Counted from the first letter of the stretch, positions 45,177 to 53,552 are shown. The stretch: DNA of 64,000 nucleotides from Chloroflexota bacterium (GCA_004295045.1 SHND01000078.1:50595-114594), one strand, 5' to 3'. The notes: generated by a model not told the origin, from the letters alone. A program made the numbers and translations.

Positions 45177-45749
45177 ATGGCAGTTGCACGAAAAAAGATT
45201 TACACGCCAGAAGAATATCTGAAAATGGAGGAGCGTTCCGAGAGGCGCCATGAGTTTGTGAACGGTGAAATCTTGAACATGGCGGGAACGACGACCAAAC
45301 ATAACGAAATTGCCGGTAACATTTACATGGCACTTCGCCAAAAGACAGCAAACAAACCATGCCGTTCGTTTGTAACAGATGTGCGCGTGCAAATCAAAAA
45401 GGCGAATGCTTATACGTACCCTGACGTAATGCTCGTTTGCGGCAAAGTGGAATATGAGGCAGGGCGACAGGATGTTGTGACCAACCCAATTGTGATTTTT
45501 GAGGTTCTTTCCAATTCGACACGCGAATACGACCACACACGCAAATTCCAGATGTATCGCAAGCTCGCATCTCTACAAGAATATGTGATGGTGGAACAAG
45601 ACCACGTTTCGGTAGAATGTTTCCGACGAATTGAAAGTGGTTTGTGGGTATTTGAGGGATACGAGAGTCTAAAAGACACGCTGCATCTGAAATCCGTCGA
45701 ATTTGGAATTCCGCTGACGACGATTTATGAAGGCGTTGAGGTGGAATAG
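45177..45749 (+). CDS. Uma2-family putative restriction endonuclease-like protein
   Basis: The 190-residue product shows the Uma2 pattern: YTPEEYLKMEERSERRHEFV near the start, GEILNMAG with HNEIAGNIYMAL, then YPDVMLVCG and PIVIFEVLSNSTREYD, giving the Asp and E-x-L residues of a PD-(D/E)XK nuclease fold. Such genes are numerous in cyanobacteria and Chloroflexota and of unclear role. GGGAGA lies at proper distance before the ATG. It is inserted directly behind the deaminase gene and is less GCGC-rich than its surroundings, consistent with acquisition. Confidence 0.88.
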   Translation: MAVARKKIYTPEEYLKMEERSERRHEFVNGEILNMAGTTTKHNEIAGNIYMALRQKTANKPCRSFVTDVRVQIKKANAYTYPDVMLVCGKVEYEAGRQDVVTNPIVIFEVLSNSTREYDHTRKFQMYRKLASLQEYVMVEQDHVSVECFRRIESGLWVFEGYESLKDTLHLKSVEFGIPLTTIYEGVEVE

Positions 45750-45792
45750 TTCATCGTTCGACTGTAGAGGTGTTGCACAAGTGCTTGATTCT

Positions 45793-45845
45793 GCGATTGA
45801 AGATGAGGCGCGGGTGGCGCATGTGGGGTTTTGGAGGAATGAATA
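45793..45845 (+). repeat. Duplicated 3' end of the deaminase gene
   Basis: This stretch matches 45124-45173 (GATGAGGCGCGGGTGG, then GCATGTGGGGTTTTGG) with few changes, and encodes the same end (EDEAR-V-AHVGFW). It lies beyond the Uma2 gene, as if that gene entered with a copy of the junction. Confidence 0.75.
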
Positions 45846-45877
45846 ATCAAGGGATTGGGTCGAAAGGAGGAAACAGT

Positions 45878-46779
45878 ATGGAAATTTTTGTGGGGCTTGT
45901 TATGCTAGGTGCGATAATAGCAGTTGCTTATTATGCATTTGTCAGTGAATTCCACACTTCTCAAACAATACAATCGCCTAATCTAAGCTCTCAATCATTC
46001 ACTCAGAACGAACCTACTCCAGAAGCAGTTGAGCATTTTGACCGCGCTGTTGACATGCTCCAGTAGCAGTTGAGCATTTTGACCGCGCTGTTGACATGCT
46101 CCAAAAATCTGGCTCGGGTAAGTTGGATGATACATTGAAGCTAGATGTTGCATCCGAACTTGCGCTCGCCGTCAAGAAAGCCGATGCACCATTCCCTGCT
46201 GCATACGCATTGTTAGCGATGATGATGAATGAGATGGGCAAAGACGCGGATGCCGAACGCTATGCAAGAATCGCTTTACAGCAAAATCCCAACGAATTCC
46301 GCGCGCAACTTGTGCTGATTGATGTTGCTGTTGAAAATGTTCAAATTCTCAATCTTCGTCCAGGCCATTTTCTTCACTTTGAGTCGCCCAAAGGGCGTGA
46401 TCTTGCCGAACAAATTGTTGGCTCTGCAGTTGGCACAATCCTGGGCACAGCCGTCAAATCCGCTAGCACGCTTGCACAGTCTGGTTGGGCTGCTAACAAG
46501 CAAGCTAAGTTCAAAGATGAGTTGGTGAGGTTGATTATGATATTCAAGAATTGCTGTGAGACGAATACGGACTCTAATGAATTTATATTTATGGGAGAGA
46601 CGTTGATCGGTTTAGGTGATTGGATAAAGGACTTGTCTCTGTTCGGGGGACGTCCAGATATGTATAGCCCTGTTGCGAACGCAAATATTGAAAAATTGAG
46701 AGAGACAGCAAAAGAAAAAGAGGTTATCGCAGTAATCAACAAAGCCCAAGGACGCTTGCTAGTTCTTGGAAAGAGATAA
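45878..46779 (+). pseudogene. Membrane-anchored TPR-like protein split by a 41-bp tandem duplication
   Basis: An ATG at 45878 with a perfect AAAGGAGG site starts MEIFVGLVMLGAIIAVAYYA, a membrane anchor, followed by a Ser/Gln linker and VEHFDRAVDMLQ, then a TAG at 46064. After a 41-bp duplication (46024-46103) the sequence continues in another frame as DMLQKSGSGKLDDTL to GRLLVLGKR at 46779. Removing one copy restores one frame of about 286 residues, with a short TPR-like middle (ADAERYARIALQQNPNEF). It may be a recent mutation or a reversible switch. The rest looks intact. Confidence 0.75.
46024..46103 (+). repeat. 41-bp direct tandem duplication
   Basis: A 39-base identical unit starts at 46024 and again at 46065. 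The period of 41 is not a multiple of three and introduces the stop codon at 46062-46064. Confidence 0.95.
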
Positions 46780-46790
46780 GGAGGTACAAT

Positions 46791-47000
46791 ATGTCTTGGC
46801 GATGTCCCGAACCCACTTGTCGTTGTGACAATTATGATTCTGACAAGACTTGTCAAAATCCAGATTGTCCAACTAATCCAGACAACCGAAAGAACGATCA
46901 TTGGTGGAGGTGCGGTGTTTGCCAAAAGTACAATTACATGAATCAACCGTGGTGCGAAAAATGCGGCGCATCACAAGATAAAGCCGAGCAGTGGGGGTAG
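46791..47000 (+). CDS. Small double zinc-finger protein (RanBP2-like)
   Basis: The 69-residue product has eight or more cysteines in two groups: CPEPTCRC with CQNPDC, then WWRCGVCQKYNYMNQPWCEK followed by CG. The second has the W-x-C-x2-C...N-x3-C-x2-C layout of RanBP2-type fingers. Such fingers bind RNA or ubiquitin in eukaryotes; in bacteria the role is unknown. AAGGAGG precedes the ATG. It lies 11 bp behind the split gene and probably shares its transcript. Confidence 0.75.
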   Translation: MSWRCPEPTCRCDNYDSDKTCQNPDCPTNPDNRKNDHWWRCGVCQKYNYMNQPWCEKCGASQDKAEQWG

Positions 47001-47023
47001 TTAGAGGCCAAGTAAAACGAAAA

Positions 47024-47108
47024 GCGAGGCACCCAAATTCAGTCGCTCCGAAAGAATCGGGGAGAGTGGATATACCACCTTCCTCTGCAATTTGGACTTA
47101 CGCCTCGC
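47024..47108 (+). ncRNA. Candidate structured RNA in the accessory island
   Basis: GCGAGGC (47024-47030) pairs with GCCTCGC (47102-47108), CCAAATT (47033-47039) with AATTTGG (47089-47095), and inside are two hairpins: CTCCGA/TCGGGG-type (47046-47062) and GTGG-ATATA-CCAC (47066-47078). The nested, multi-branched fold is unlikely by chance. The rest of 47001-47442 holds mini-hairpins and a gene fragment, but no full gene. Confidence 0.45.
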
Positions 47109-47220
47109 ATCACAACAATAAATCCATCTTTGATGATTGCCAAATTGATTTGAATTGACCAAACGTGTTTTATTGTCATGCCGTCCCTGAATTAGAAATT
47201 CACGGCTGAACAAAGTTCAA

Positions 47221-47306
47221 ATGCCGCAGGCATCAAGACAAATCGCATTGCGATTTATGCGATGCTCTGCATCGCCACTTTTTTTCAGACGGCGATTTCT
47301 AATCGC
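47221..47306. repeat. Four consecutive mini-hairpins with 3-base loops
   Basis: ATGCC-GCA-GGCAT, AAATCGC-ATT-GCGATTT, GCGATGC-TCT-GCATCGC and GCGATT-TCT-AATCGC follow each other within 86 bases. Three of the four are built on GCGAT. Confidence 0.8.
47259..47285 (+). terminator. Rho-independent terminator
   Basis: The third mini-hairpin (7-bp stem, 3-base loop) is followed by CAC and seven T residues. It would end transcripts from the split gene, the zinc-finger gene and the RNA element. Confidence 0.7.
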
Positions 47307-47328
47307 TGGCTACTATACAAACACTCCA

Positions 47329-47424
47329 CTTCCACATCTCCCGCGCCGCGCGCGCAAAATACAACGTTGACGATGCGTTGTTTTCGCTGCGCGGCAATGT
47401 TGTGTTCGCGAATTTTTATGCCGC
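47329..47424 (+). pseudogene. Detached copy of the 5' end of the GH13 gene
   Basis: This 96-bp stretch matches 48513-48608, the start of the GH13 gene (codons for ISRAARAKYNVDDALFSLRG), with about three mismatches. It has no start codon of its own and leads into another gene. Confidence 0.85.
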
Positions 47425-47442
47425 CTTTGTTGGCTTGATGAA

Positions 47443-47976
47443 ATGAACGGTATTACTCCGATTATTACCGAAGAAGAACGCCTCGTCGCGGAATTGGAAT
47501 TACTCGACATCCATTATCTATCGCGGCAAACCAATTACCGCGCCGAGTCCTTACGCCCACCTGCTAACTTGCTCGCGTCTTTGGTACAACAACCAAGTGC
47601 GCGGGTGCGCGGCGCATTGATTGCGGTACTGCTCGCGCATCCTGAATTTGCAGATGCTATGCGCGCGGCGATGCAGCATTGTTCAGTGACAGAACAAATC
47701 ACACTTTGCTATTTCTACACGGCGGCAATGTTGTTGCAACAGATGTATGCTTCAACCATTCGACAGCAACTCGGCGCGCAATGGCGTTGGCTGCCTGACT
47801 TGTTTTCGGCAGAGTTGGATTTAACACAAAGGAGCACGCCGCGCGAGCGATTGCTACTGTTGGGCCAACTCCAGCAACAGCGTACGCACGCGTTTGTAAA
47901 TTGGGCAGGAACGTATCAAGATGTCGCGCAGAGATTGTTGCGACAATGGGAATTGGAAAAAGTATGGGCCCCGTAA
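47443..47976 (+). CDS. Helical protein of unknown function, partner of the nucleotidyltransferase
   Basis: The 177-residue product is predicted all-helical and Gln/Leu/Ala-rich (LASLVQQPSARVRGALIAVL, LLLLGQLQQQRTHAFV). I do not recognise the family. Its end overlaps the next gene by 13 bases, a layout typical of paired genes such as toxin-antitoxin modules. No clear ribosome binding site precedes the ATG. Confidence 0.65.
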   Translation: MNGITPIITEEERLVAELELLDIHYLSRQTNYRAESLRPPANLLASLVQQPSARVRGALIAVLLAHPEFADAMRAAMQHCSVTEQITLCYFYTAAMLLQQMYASTIRQQLGAQWRWLPDLFSAELDLTQRSTPRERLLLLGQLQQQRTHAFVNWAGTYQDVAQRLLRQWELEKVWAP

Positions 47977-48500
47977 CTTTGCAAGGCGTCCGTCTGTTTC
48001 TGCAACGTTTGAGTGAACGTTACGCGGGCGCAGGCGAATTTTATTTGCTCGGTGGTTCGGCGTTGTGTTTGCTCGGCAGTTCGCGCGAAACGCGTGACAT
48101 TGATTACACCGTCGAACTGCCACCACATACGCGGGCAGAATTCGAGCAAGCGCTTTCTCAACTGGCGAATGAAATGCAACTGGATGTGGAGCACGTGCCG
48201 CTTGCAGAATTTATTCCGCTGCCACCACGCGCCCGTGAACGGCGGCGCATGGTGGGACGATTCGGACAACTCGACGTATATCTCTTTGACCTCTACAGCA
48301 TCGCCTTGAGCAAAATTGCGCGTGGGTTTGAAGCCGATTTGGAAGACGTGATGTTTATGTTGAATGAACGCCTGATTGATTTGAGCGAACTTGAAAAACA
48401 TTTTGATTTGATTATTCCGCGCGCGCTTCAATCCGACATTGATCCGGAAGAATTTCGCGGATATTTTCAAGAGATTCGCCGACGAGCCACAAGACGATGA
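47964..48500 (+). CDS. Nucleotidyltransferase (DUF6036/AbiEii-like)
   Basis: The 178-residue product has FYLLGGSALCLLGSSRETRD followed by IDYTV, the GGS...T-x-DID signature of the Pol-beta nucleotidyltransferase fold, and a later Asp strand (QLDVYLFD). This matches the DUF6036 or AbiEii-like group found in toxin-antitoxin pairs. The ATG at 47964 follows GGAAAAAG; an ATG at 47946 is possible. Together with the upstream gene it forms a two-gene cassette set directly before the GH13 gene, which it overlaps by 4 bp (ATGA). Confidence 0.78.
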   Translation: MGPVTLQGVRLFLQRLSERYAGAGEFYLLGGSALCLLGSSRETRDIDYTVELPPHTRAEFEQALSQLANEMQLDVEHVPLAEFIPLPPRARERRRMVGRFGQLDVYLFDLYSIALSKIARGFEADLEDVMFMLNERLIDLSELEKHFDLIIPRALQSDIDPEEFRGYFQEIRRRATRR

Positions 48501-51500
48501 ACCCAATTTTTGACTTTCACATCTCCCGCGCCGCGCGCGCAAAATACAACGTTGACGATGCGTTGTTCTCGCTCCGCGGCAATGTTGTGTTCGCGAATTT
48601 TTATGCCGCGCGTTTGCTCGCGCAAAACATCAATCAGGCGCGCGGTGGCGACGACGCGGCGCTGGCGGGCGAACTCAATGCGCTCGGACTCATTCACGAA
48701 ATTTTGCACGCGGTCTTGCAGGAATATCGCCAACAGCGCGGCGATGTAATGGCGCAAGCGGTGAACGCGCTGTACGATAATGTTGGACGCGACGCGGTGG
48801 AAACAACGTTGCAAACGTTCATTGACATTTTTCCGCCGCTGTCCGTGTATCGCGGACAAGAGACGATTGAACAGTATCTGAACGGCAGCACCGACGGAAT
48901 TGCCAACCGCGAAATTGTTTTGGAAGAAATGCTTTTAGTGTGGCTGGAAAATCAGAATCCCGCCGCGTCGCCGTTCAAGGAATTGTTTGATGATTCCGCG
49001 CTCGCGCAAAATACGGCGTACGCGCGAGTCGTCCAAAATTTGCGCGAATTTTTTGCGGAGCAGGAACCGGTTGGCGCGACGGGACAAACGTTGTTCGACG
49101 CGTTGCGCGCGCCGTTCCTCAGCGCGCCCGATTCGTTGAGCGCGCAGTTGGATTTCATGTTGTATCGCTGGAACGCGCTGGCGGGCAACTTGGACATGTC
49201 GCAGTTTTTCGCGCGCGCCATCGGCGGCATGCAATTTATTCAGGAAGAGCAAAGATTTTTGTGGCAGCAGCACGCCGCGCCGTTCGGTGGCGGGGGCGGA
49301 TTCACCGCGACGACGCCGCCCGTGCCAACCTTTCAGCGCGAATATCGGTCGCGCATTGACGAACATGGGCAGCAGGTGTGGTATCCCGAGCCCGAACAAT
49401 TTAGTCCCGATTTGGATTGGATGCCGAATCTCGTGTTGATTGCAAAATCTACGTATGTTTGGCTCGACCAACTCTCGAAAAAATATGAGCGTGACATCAA
49501 ACGGCTCGACGAAATTCCTGATAAGGAATTGGATGAACTGCGCGCGCGCGGCATCACGGGCTTGTGGTTTATCGGCGTGTGGGAACGCAGCAAGGCATCT
49601 GCGACGATTAAACACATGATGGGCAACACGGGCGCGATTGCGTCGGCGTATTCGTTGTACGATTACGAAATCGCAAATGAGCTGGGCGGACCAGACGCGT
49701 TGGAACAATTGAAAGCGCGCGCGTGGAAACGCGGCATTCGCATCGCATCGGACATGGTGCCGAATCACATGGGCATTGATTCGCGTTGGGTGATGGAGCA
49801 TCCGGATTGGTTCATTCAAAGTCCTGTGCCGCCGTACCCGTCGTATCAGTATCACAGCGCGGATTTATCAAGTGACCCGAACGTGACGATTCAAATTGAA
49901 GACCACTATTTTGACAAGACGGACGCGGCGGTGGTGTTCAAACGAACGGATGACGCGACGCGCGACGCGCGCTACATTTATCACGGCAACGATGGCACGA
50001 GTTTTCCATGGAACGATACCGCGCAATTGAATTACTTGTTGCCGCAAGTGCGCGAGGCGGTGATTCAAACGATACTGCACGTCGCGCAGCAAACGCCCGT
50101 GATTCGTTTCGACGCGGCAATGACGCTGGCGAAAAAACATTATCAGCGTTTGTGGTTTCCGCAGCCCGGCGCAACCGACGCGATTCCTTCGCGTTCCGAA
50201 TTCGCAATGACCAAAGCGCAATTCGACGCGGCGATGCCCGAAGAATTCTGGCGCGAGGTGGTTGACCGCGTTGCCGTCGAGGCGCCCGACACGTTGCTGC
50301 TCGCCGAAGCGTTCTGGTTGATGGAAGGGTATTTCGTGCGCACGCTCGGCATGCATCGCGTCTACAACAGCGCGTTCATGCACATGCTGCGCGACGAAAA
50401 AAATCTCGAATATCGCCTCGTCATCAAAAACACCATCGAGTTCGATCCCGAAGTATTGAAACGCTACGTCAATTTCATGAACAATCCCGACGAGCGCACG
50501 GCGATTGACCAATTCGGCAAGGGCGACAAATATTTTGGCGTCGCGGTGATGATGGCAACGCTGCCCGGTCTGCCGATGTTTGGTCACGGTCAAATCGAAG
50601 GTTTCACCGAACGCTACGGCATGGAATTCAAACGCGCGATGCTTGACGAAACACCCGACGCTTGGCTCATCGAACGGCATCAGCGCGAAATTTTTCCGCT
50701 ACTGCACAAACGCTATTTGTTCGCGGGCGTCGAAAACTTTTTGTTGTACGATGTGTACAAACCCAACGGCACAGTGGATGAAAATGTTTTCGCGTACTCG
50801 AATAGGGTTGGAAAGGAAAGCGCACTCGTCGCGTACAACAATTCGTACACTGAAGCGCGCGGCAAAATCAAATTGTCCGCCGCGTATCTCGACAAATCCA
50901 AAGAAGAATTGACGCAGCGCACGCTCGCGCAGGGCTTGAGTCTGCGCGCTGCGGAAAATTCATTCGTGATTTTCCGCGACGTTGTGAGTGAGAATGAATT
51001 TATTCGTACTGCGCGCGCATTGATTCAAAATGGTTTTGACATTGCGCTTGGCGCGTACAAATACGCCGTCTATCTCGATTTTCGCCAAGTCGTTGATACG
51101 CCCGAAGGAGTGTACGCGCAGCTGCATGAACGTTTGCGCGGACGCGGCGTGCCGAACATCGAACAAGCCGCGCGTGATATTCAACTCGCGCCGTTGTATG
51201 CGGCGTTCCGCGACATGGTGAATGGGCAGAGTATCATGGGATACAGGGAGACAGGTAGCAGGGAAACAGGGAATAGGGAAACAGGTAGCAGGGAAACAGG
51301 GGAACAAAAGGACACGGAAAGCGAGAGGCGAGAAACGAGAGACAAGGCGATGGCGTTCGCGGAGGTGGTGAAAGAATACGGCGTTGAGGATGTGGACGCG
51401 GACGCGTTTGCGGAAGCGGTGACAGATAATTTGGCAGGCGTTCGCCAATTGAACGATTATGCTTTGCCGAAACGCGCGTCGAAAGATTTGAAAGCGGCGT

Positions 51501-52261
51501 TGGGCGATTTGAAAAATCGCCTTACCGACGATTCGGCGCGCGACGGACTTGTGGCGTTCGCATATCTGGACGCGATGACCGCCTTTGCAGATGGTCCGCA
51601 AATTGTAGCGTGGATTGACGAATGGCAGCTGGGCAGAATGTTGGGCGACGCGTTACGCGCGGCAGGCGTCGCGGACGCGCGCATTTGGCAGTTGATTCAA
51701 CTCGTCAAGATCGCGTTAGCTGTTACTTTCGAAATTCGAAACCTTGTCCCGAACAAACGTGAGCGATCAAAATTCAAAAATTTTCTGGATGACACGAATG
51801 TGGCAGAATTTTTGAACATCAACGAATTCGATGGCGTCAAGTGGTTCAATCAAGAACAGTTCGGCGCGTTGGTGAATTGGCTCCAAGTCATCGGCGCGTA
51901 CAAAGTTTTACGTACGCAGACAAACGCGACAAAGCAAAACGCCGCGCTGATTCAACAATACGCGCAGTGGAACGCGTGGCGTGACGCAGAGACGAAATCG
52001 GAATATCAGGTGGACAAATTGCTCGCGGCAGCAAAACCCGCGCGTAAAACAAAAGGCGCGGGCAAGAAATCGCAAACGCTTGCCGCGAAACGTGTCGCCA
52101 AAAAACAATCTACAAAAAAAGCGAAAACTGTGAAATCTAAAACGATGGCGACAAAAGCGCCGCCTGCGAAAAAGACATCGCCTGCAAAAAGCATTTCCAA
52201 GAAAAAAACCACCGCGCCCAAAACAACGAAAAAGCAAAATAAACCGCGAACGAAAAAGTGA
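48497..52261 (+). CDS. Giant GH13 alpha-amylase-like protein with lysine-rich H1-like tail
   Basis: The 1254-residue product has a helical N-terminal region (1-270), a GH13 barrel (about 300-800) with region I DMVPNH (419-424), nucleophile Asp539 in VIRFDAAM, acid/base Glu604 in LLAEAFW, and a variant region IV NNPDERTAID in place of NHD. A further helical region follows, broken by an in-frame repeat (about residues 915-950, RETGSRETGN). The last 75 residues are Lys/Ala/Thr/Pro (KKSQTLAAKRVAKK, KKTTAPKTTKKQNK), like histone H1. It probably acts on alpha-glucans made by the upstream GlgC/GlgA-type enzymes. The tail could bind DNA or anionic polymer. The start is at 48497 (ATGA overlap). Confidence 0.82.
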   Translation: MNPIFDFHISRAARAKYNVDDALFSLRGNVVFANFYAARLLAQNINQARGGDDAALAGELNALGLIHEILHAVLQEYRQQRGDVMAQAVNALYDNVGRDAVETTLQTFIDIFPPLSVYRGQETIEQYLNGSTDGIANREIVLEEMLLVWLENQNPAASPFKELFDDSALAQNTAYARVVQNLREFFAEQEPVGATGQTLFDALRAPFLSAPDSLSAQLDFMLYRWNALAGNLDMSQFFARAIGGMQFIQEEQRFLWQQHAAPFGGGGGFTATTPPVPTFQREYRSRIDEHGQQVWYPEPEQFSPDLDWMPNLVLIAKSTYVWLDQLSKKYERDIKRLDEIPDKELDELRARGITGLWFIGVWERSKASATIKHMMGNTGAIASAYSLYDYEIANELGGPDALEQLKARAWKRGIRIASDMVPNHMGIDSRWVMEHPDWFIQSPVPPYPSYQYHSADLSSDPNVTIQIEDHYFDKTDAAVVFKRTDDATRDARYIYHGNDGTSFPWNDTAQLNYLLPQVREAVIQTILHVAQQTPVIRFDAAMTLAKKHYQRLWFPQPGATDAIPSRSEFAMTKAQFDAAMPEEFWREVVDRVAVEAPDTLLLAEAFWLMEGYFVRTLGMHRVYNSAFMHMLRDEKNLEYRLVIKNTIEFDPEVLKRYVNFMNNPDERTAIDQFGKGDKYFGVAVMMATLPGLPMFGHGQIEGFTERYGMEFKRAMLDETPDAWLIERHQREIFPLLHKRYLFAGVENFLLYDVYKPNGTVDENVFAYSNRVGKESALVAYNNSYTEARGKIKLSAAYLDKSKEELTQRTLAQGLSLRAAENSFVIFRDVVSENEFIRTARALIQNGFDIALGAYKYAVYLDFRQVVDTPEGVYAQLHERLRGRGVPNIEQAARDIQLAPLYAAFRDMVNGQSIMGYRETGSRETGNRETGSRETGEQKDTESERRETRDKAMAFAEVVKEYGVEDVDADAFAEAVTDNLAGVRQLNDYALPKRASKDLKAALGDLKNRLTDDSARDGLVAFAYLDAMTAFADGPQIVAWIDEWQLGRMLGDALRAAGVADARIWQLIQLVKIALAVTFEIRNLVPNKRERSKFKNFLDDTNVAEFLNINEFDGVKWFNQEQFGALVNWLQVIGAYKVLRTQTNATKQNAALIQQYAQWNAWRDAETKSEYQVDKLLAAAKPARKTKGAGKKSQTLAAKRVAKKQSTKKAKTVKSKTMATKAPPAKKTSPAKSISKKKTTAPKTTKKQNKPRTKK
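51243..51346. repeat. In-frame GGGAAACAGGTAGCA array inside the GH13 gene
   Basis: Words of the type GGGAAACAGGTAGCAGGGAA run for about 60 bases and pass into GAAAGCGAGAGGCGAGAAAC. It encodes YRETGSRETGNRETG and ESERRETRDK without breaking the frame. Confidence 0.8.
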
Positions 52262-52878
52262 TAATCCAAATTCAAACGTGGCTCGCACAACATTTCAAAA
52301 GTGCGGATGATGTCGGCACCGGCTTTGGCATCGCCATGTTTGTTTGTGTCGGACTCGGCAGCGTATTGAACATTGAGCGCTTGATCTCGCTCGGTCTTGC
52401 TTTTTTCGGCGCGGCGGTGGTCGCATGGGGCGTGAACGCGATGCAAACGCGCGAGCTGCGAATTTTTCAGCACGGTATTCGTGTTTCGGAACAGGTTCAA
52501 GAAATATTGGCGCGCGCGTGGGGTATTGTGTTTATCGGCGGCGGCGCGATTCTAATGGGGTACGGCATCTTGGAGATGGTCAATCCGCGCACGCCGGTTC
52601 CAACGCGCGTGCAGCAATTTTTTGGCACGGCGTCGGGTTCGGGCGTTCTGTTGTTGGTTGGCAGCGCGATCGGTATGCTCTATGCGTTGACCATGTTGTT
52701 TGCAAGCGAAGCGCGCGGCAGTAACGGCTTTGTGCGTTTTGTTACGAGTTTGCCCGGGCGTTTGTTTGGACTTGTGCTCGTCCTTGTTTTTGCCACGTTG
52801 GCGCTCATTGCGCTGCTGCAAATATTCGCGCCGGTCATTTGGGAAACGCTGTGGCAATCGTTTTGGCAGCGTCTGTAA
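52258..52878 (+). CDS. Four-helix membrane protein
   Basis: The 206-residue product has four hydrophobic segments (about 21-60, 86-107, 127-150, 172-195). It starts with a GTG that overlaps the stop of the GH13 gene as GTGA, so coupled translation is likely. A middle segment (RELRIFQHGIRVSEQVQEIL) is amphipathic. No family is recognised. Position suggests a link to the GH13 protein, for instance keeping it at the membrane, but nothing in the sequence shows it. Confidence 0.7.
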   Translation: MIIQIQTWLAQHFKSADDVGTGFGIAMFVCVGLGSVLNIERLISLGLAFFGAAVVAWGVNAMQTRELRIFQHGIRVSEQVQEILARAWGIVFIGGGAILMGYGILEMVNPRTPVPTRVQQFFGTASGSGVLLLVGSAIGMLYALTMLFASEARGSNGFVRFVTSLPGRLFGLVLVLVFATLALIALLQIFAPVIWETLWQSFWQRL

Positions 52879-52903
52879 TTTTTGCGCAATCCCGTTTTCG
52901 ATA

Positions 52904-52960
52904 GGATTGTTGCAATCCGATTGCGGCAATCGTATTGCAGCAATCCGATTGCCGCAATTG
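52904..52960. repeat. Tandem GCAATC palindrome array
   Basis: GGATTG-TTG-CAATCC, GATTGC-G-GCAATC, GCAAT-CGT-ATTGC and GCAATC-C-GATTGC overlap in a row. It resembles the mini-hairpin run at 47221-47306 in design. Confidence 0.75.
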
Positions 52961-53011
52961 GTACGAACAATACGACGAATCTCGTCAATGGATTATGGAG
53001 GCGTAAAATCT

Positions 53012-53530
53012 ATGAGTGAACCCACCACCAAAAAAGAATTGCTCAAACGAATCCGCGACCGTCACGCAGACATGGAAGAATTGCTCGCGTCGCTTTCGCT
53101 TGCGCAACTGACCGCGCCCGAACTCGATGAGGGATGGTCGGTAAAAGATACGCTCGCGCATATTGCCGCGTGGGCAAACATGGCGATAGATTTGATTGAC
53201 CAATATCGGCGCGGTGAAACACCCAAAGCGTGGACGGAACAATATTCTCTCGGCGAAGGAACAGAGGAAGAACAGATGCATCGCTTGAACGCGCTATGGT
53301 TCGAACAAAACCGAGAACGCGAATTGACTCTAGTGCTGGACGATTTTCGCAACAGTTTTATGCGCATGGTCGAGACAGTGGAAAGCTTGAGCGAGACCGA
53401 AATTTTTGACCCCAATGCTTTTCCCGCGCGAAAGGGTCGCGCATTGTTCCCTCTCATCGCGGGCGATTCGTACGCTCATTACGAGGAACATTTGGGTTGG
53501 ATTCGCGCGAATAAAAAATTTTCCCCATAA
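53012..53530 (+). CDS. DinB-like / DUF1706 (ClbS-DfsB) four-helix protein
   Basis: The 172-residue product starts MSEPTTKKELLKRIRDRHAD and has WSVKDTLAHIAAWANMAIDL and a late SYAHYEEHLGWI, the helical-bundle pattern of DinB and DUF1706 proteins with spaced His residues. Relatives include self-resistance proteins (ClbS) and thiol transferases, but this branch has no assigned substrate. GGAGG lies 11 bases before the ATG. It faces the selenoprotein gene across a shared terminator. Confidence 0.82.
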   Translation: MSEPTTKKELLKRIRDRHADMEELLASLSLAQLTAPELDEGWSVKDTLAHIAAWANMAIDLIDQYRRGETPKAWTEQYSLGEGTEEEQMHRLNALWFEQNRERELTLVLDDFRNSFMRMVETVESLSETEIFDPNAFPARKGRALFPLIAGDSYAHYEEHLGWIRANKKFSP

Positions 53531-53552
53531 AAAGTCTATGGGGAAATTTTTT
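53515..53552. terminator. Bidirectional terminator between convergent genes
   Basis: TTTCCCCATA and TATGGGGAAA form a 10-bp stem around AAAAGTC, flanked by six A on the left and six T on the right. It serves both the DinB-like gene and the opposing gene. Confidence 0.8.

Noticed and set aside
47329..47424. Independent small gene
   Set aside because: It is a near-identical copy of the GH13 gene start without a start codon and runs into unrelated sequence.
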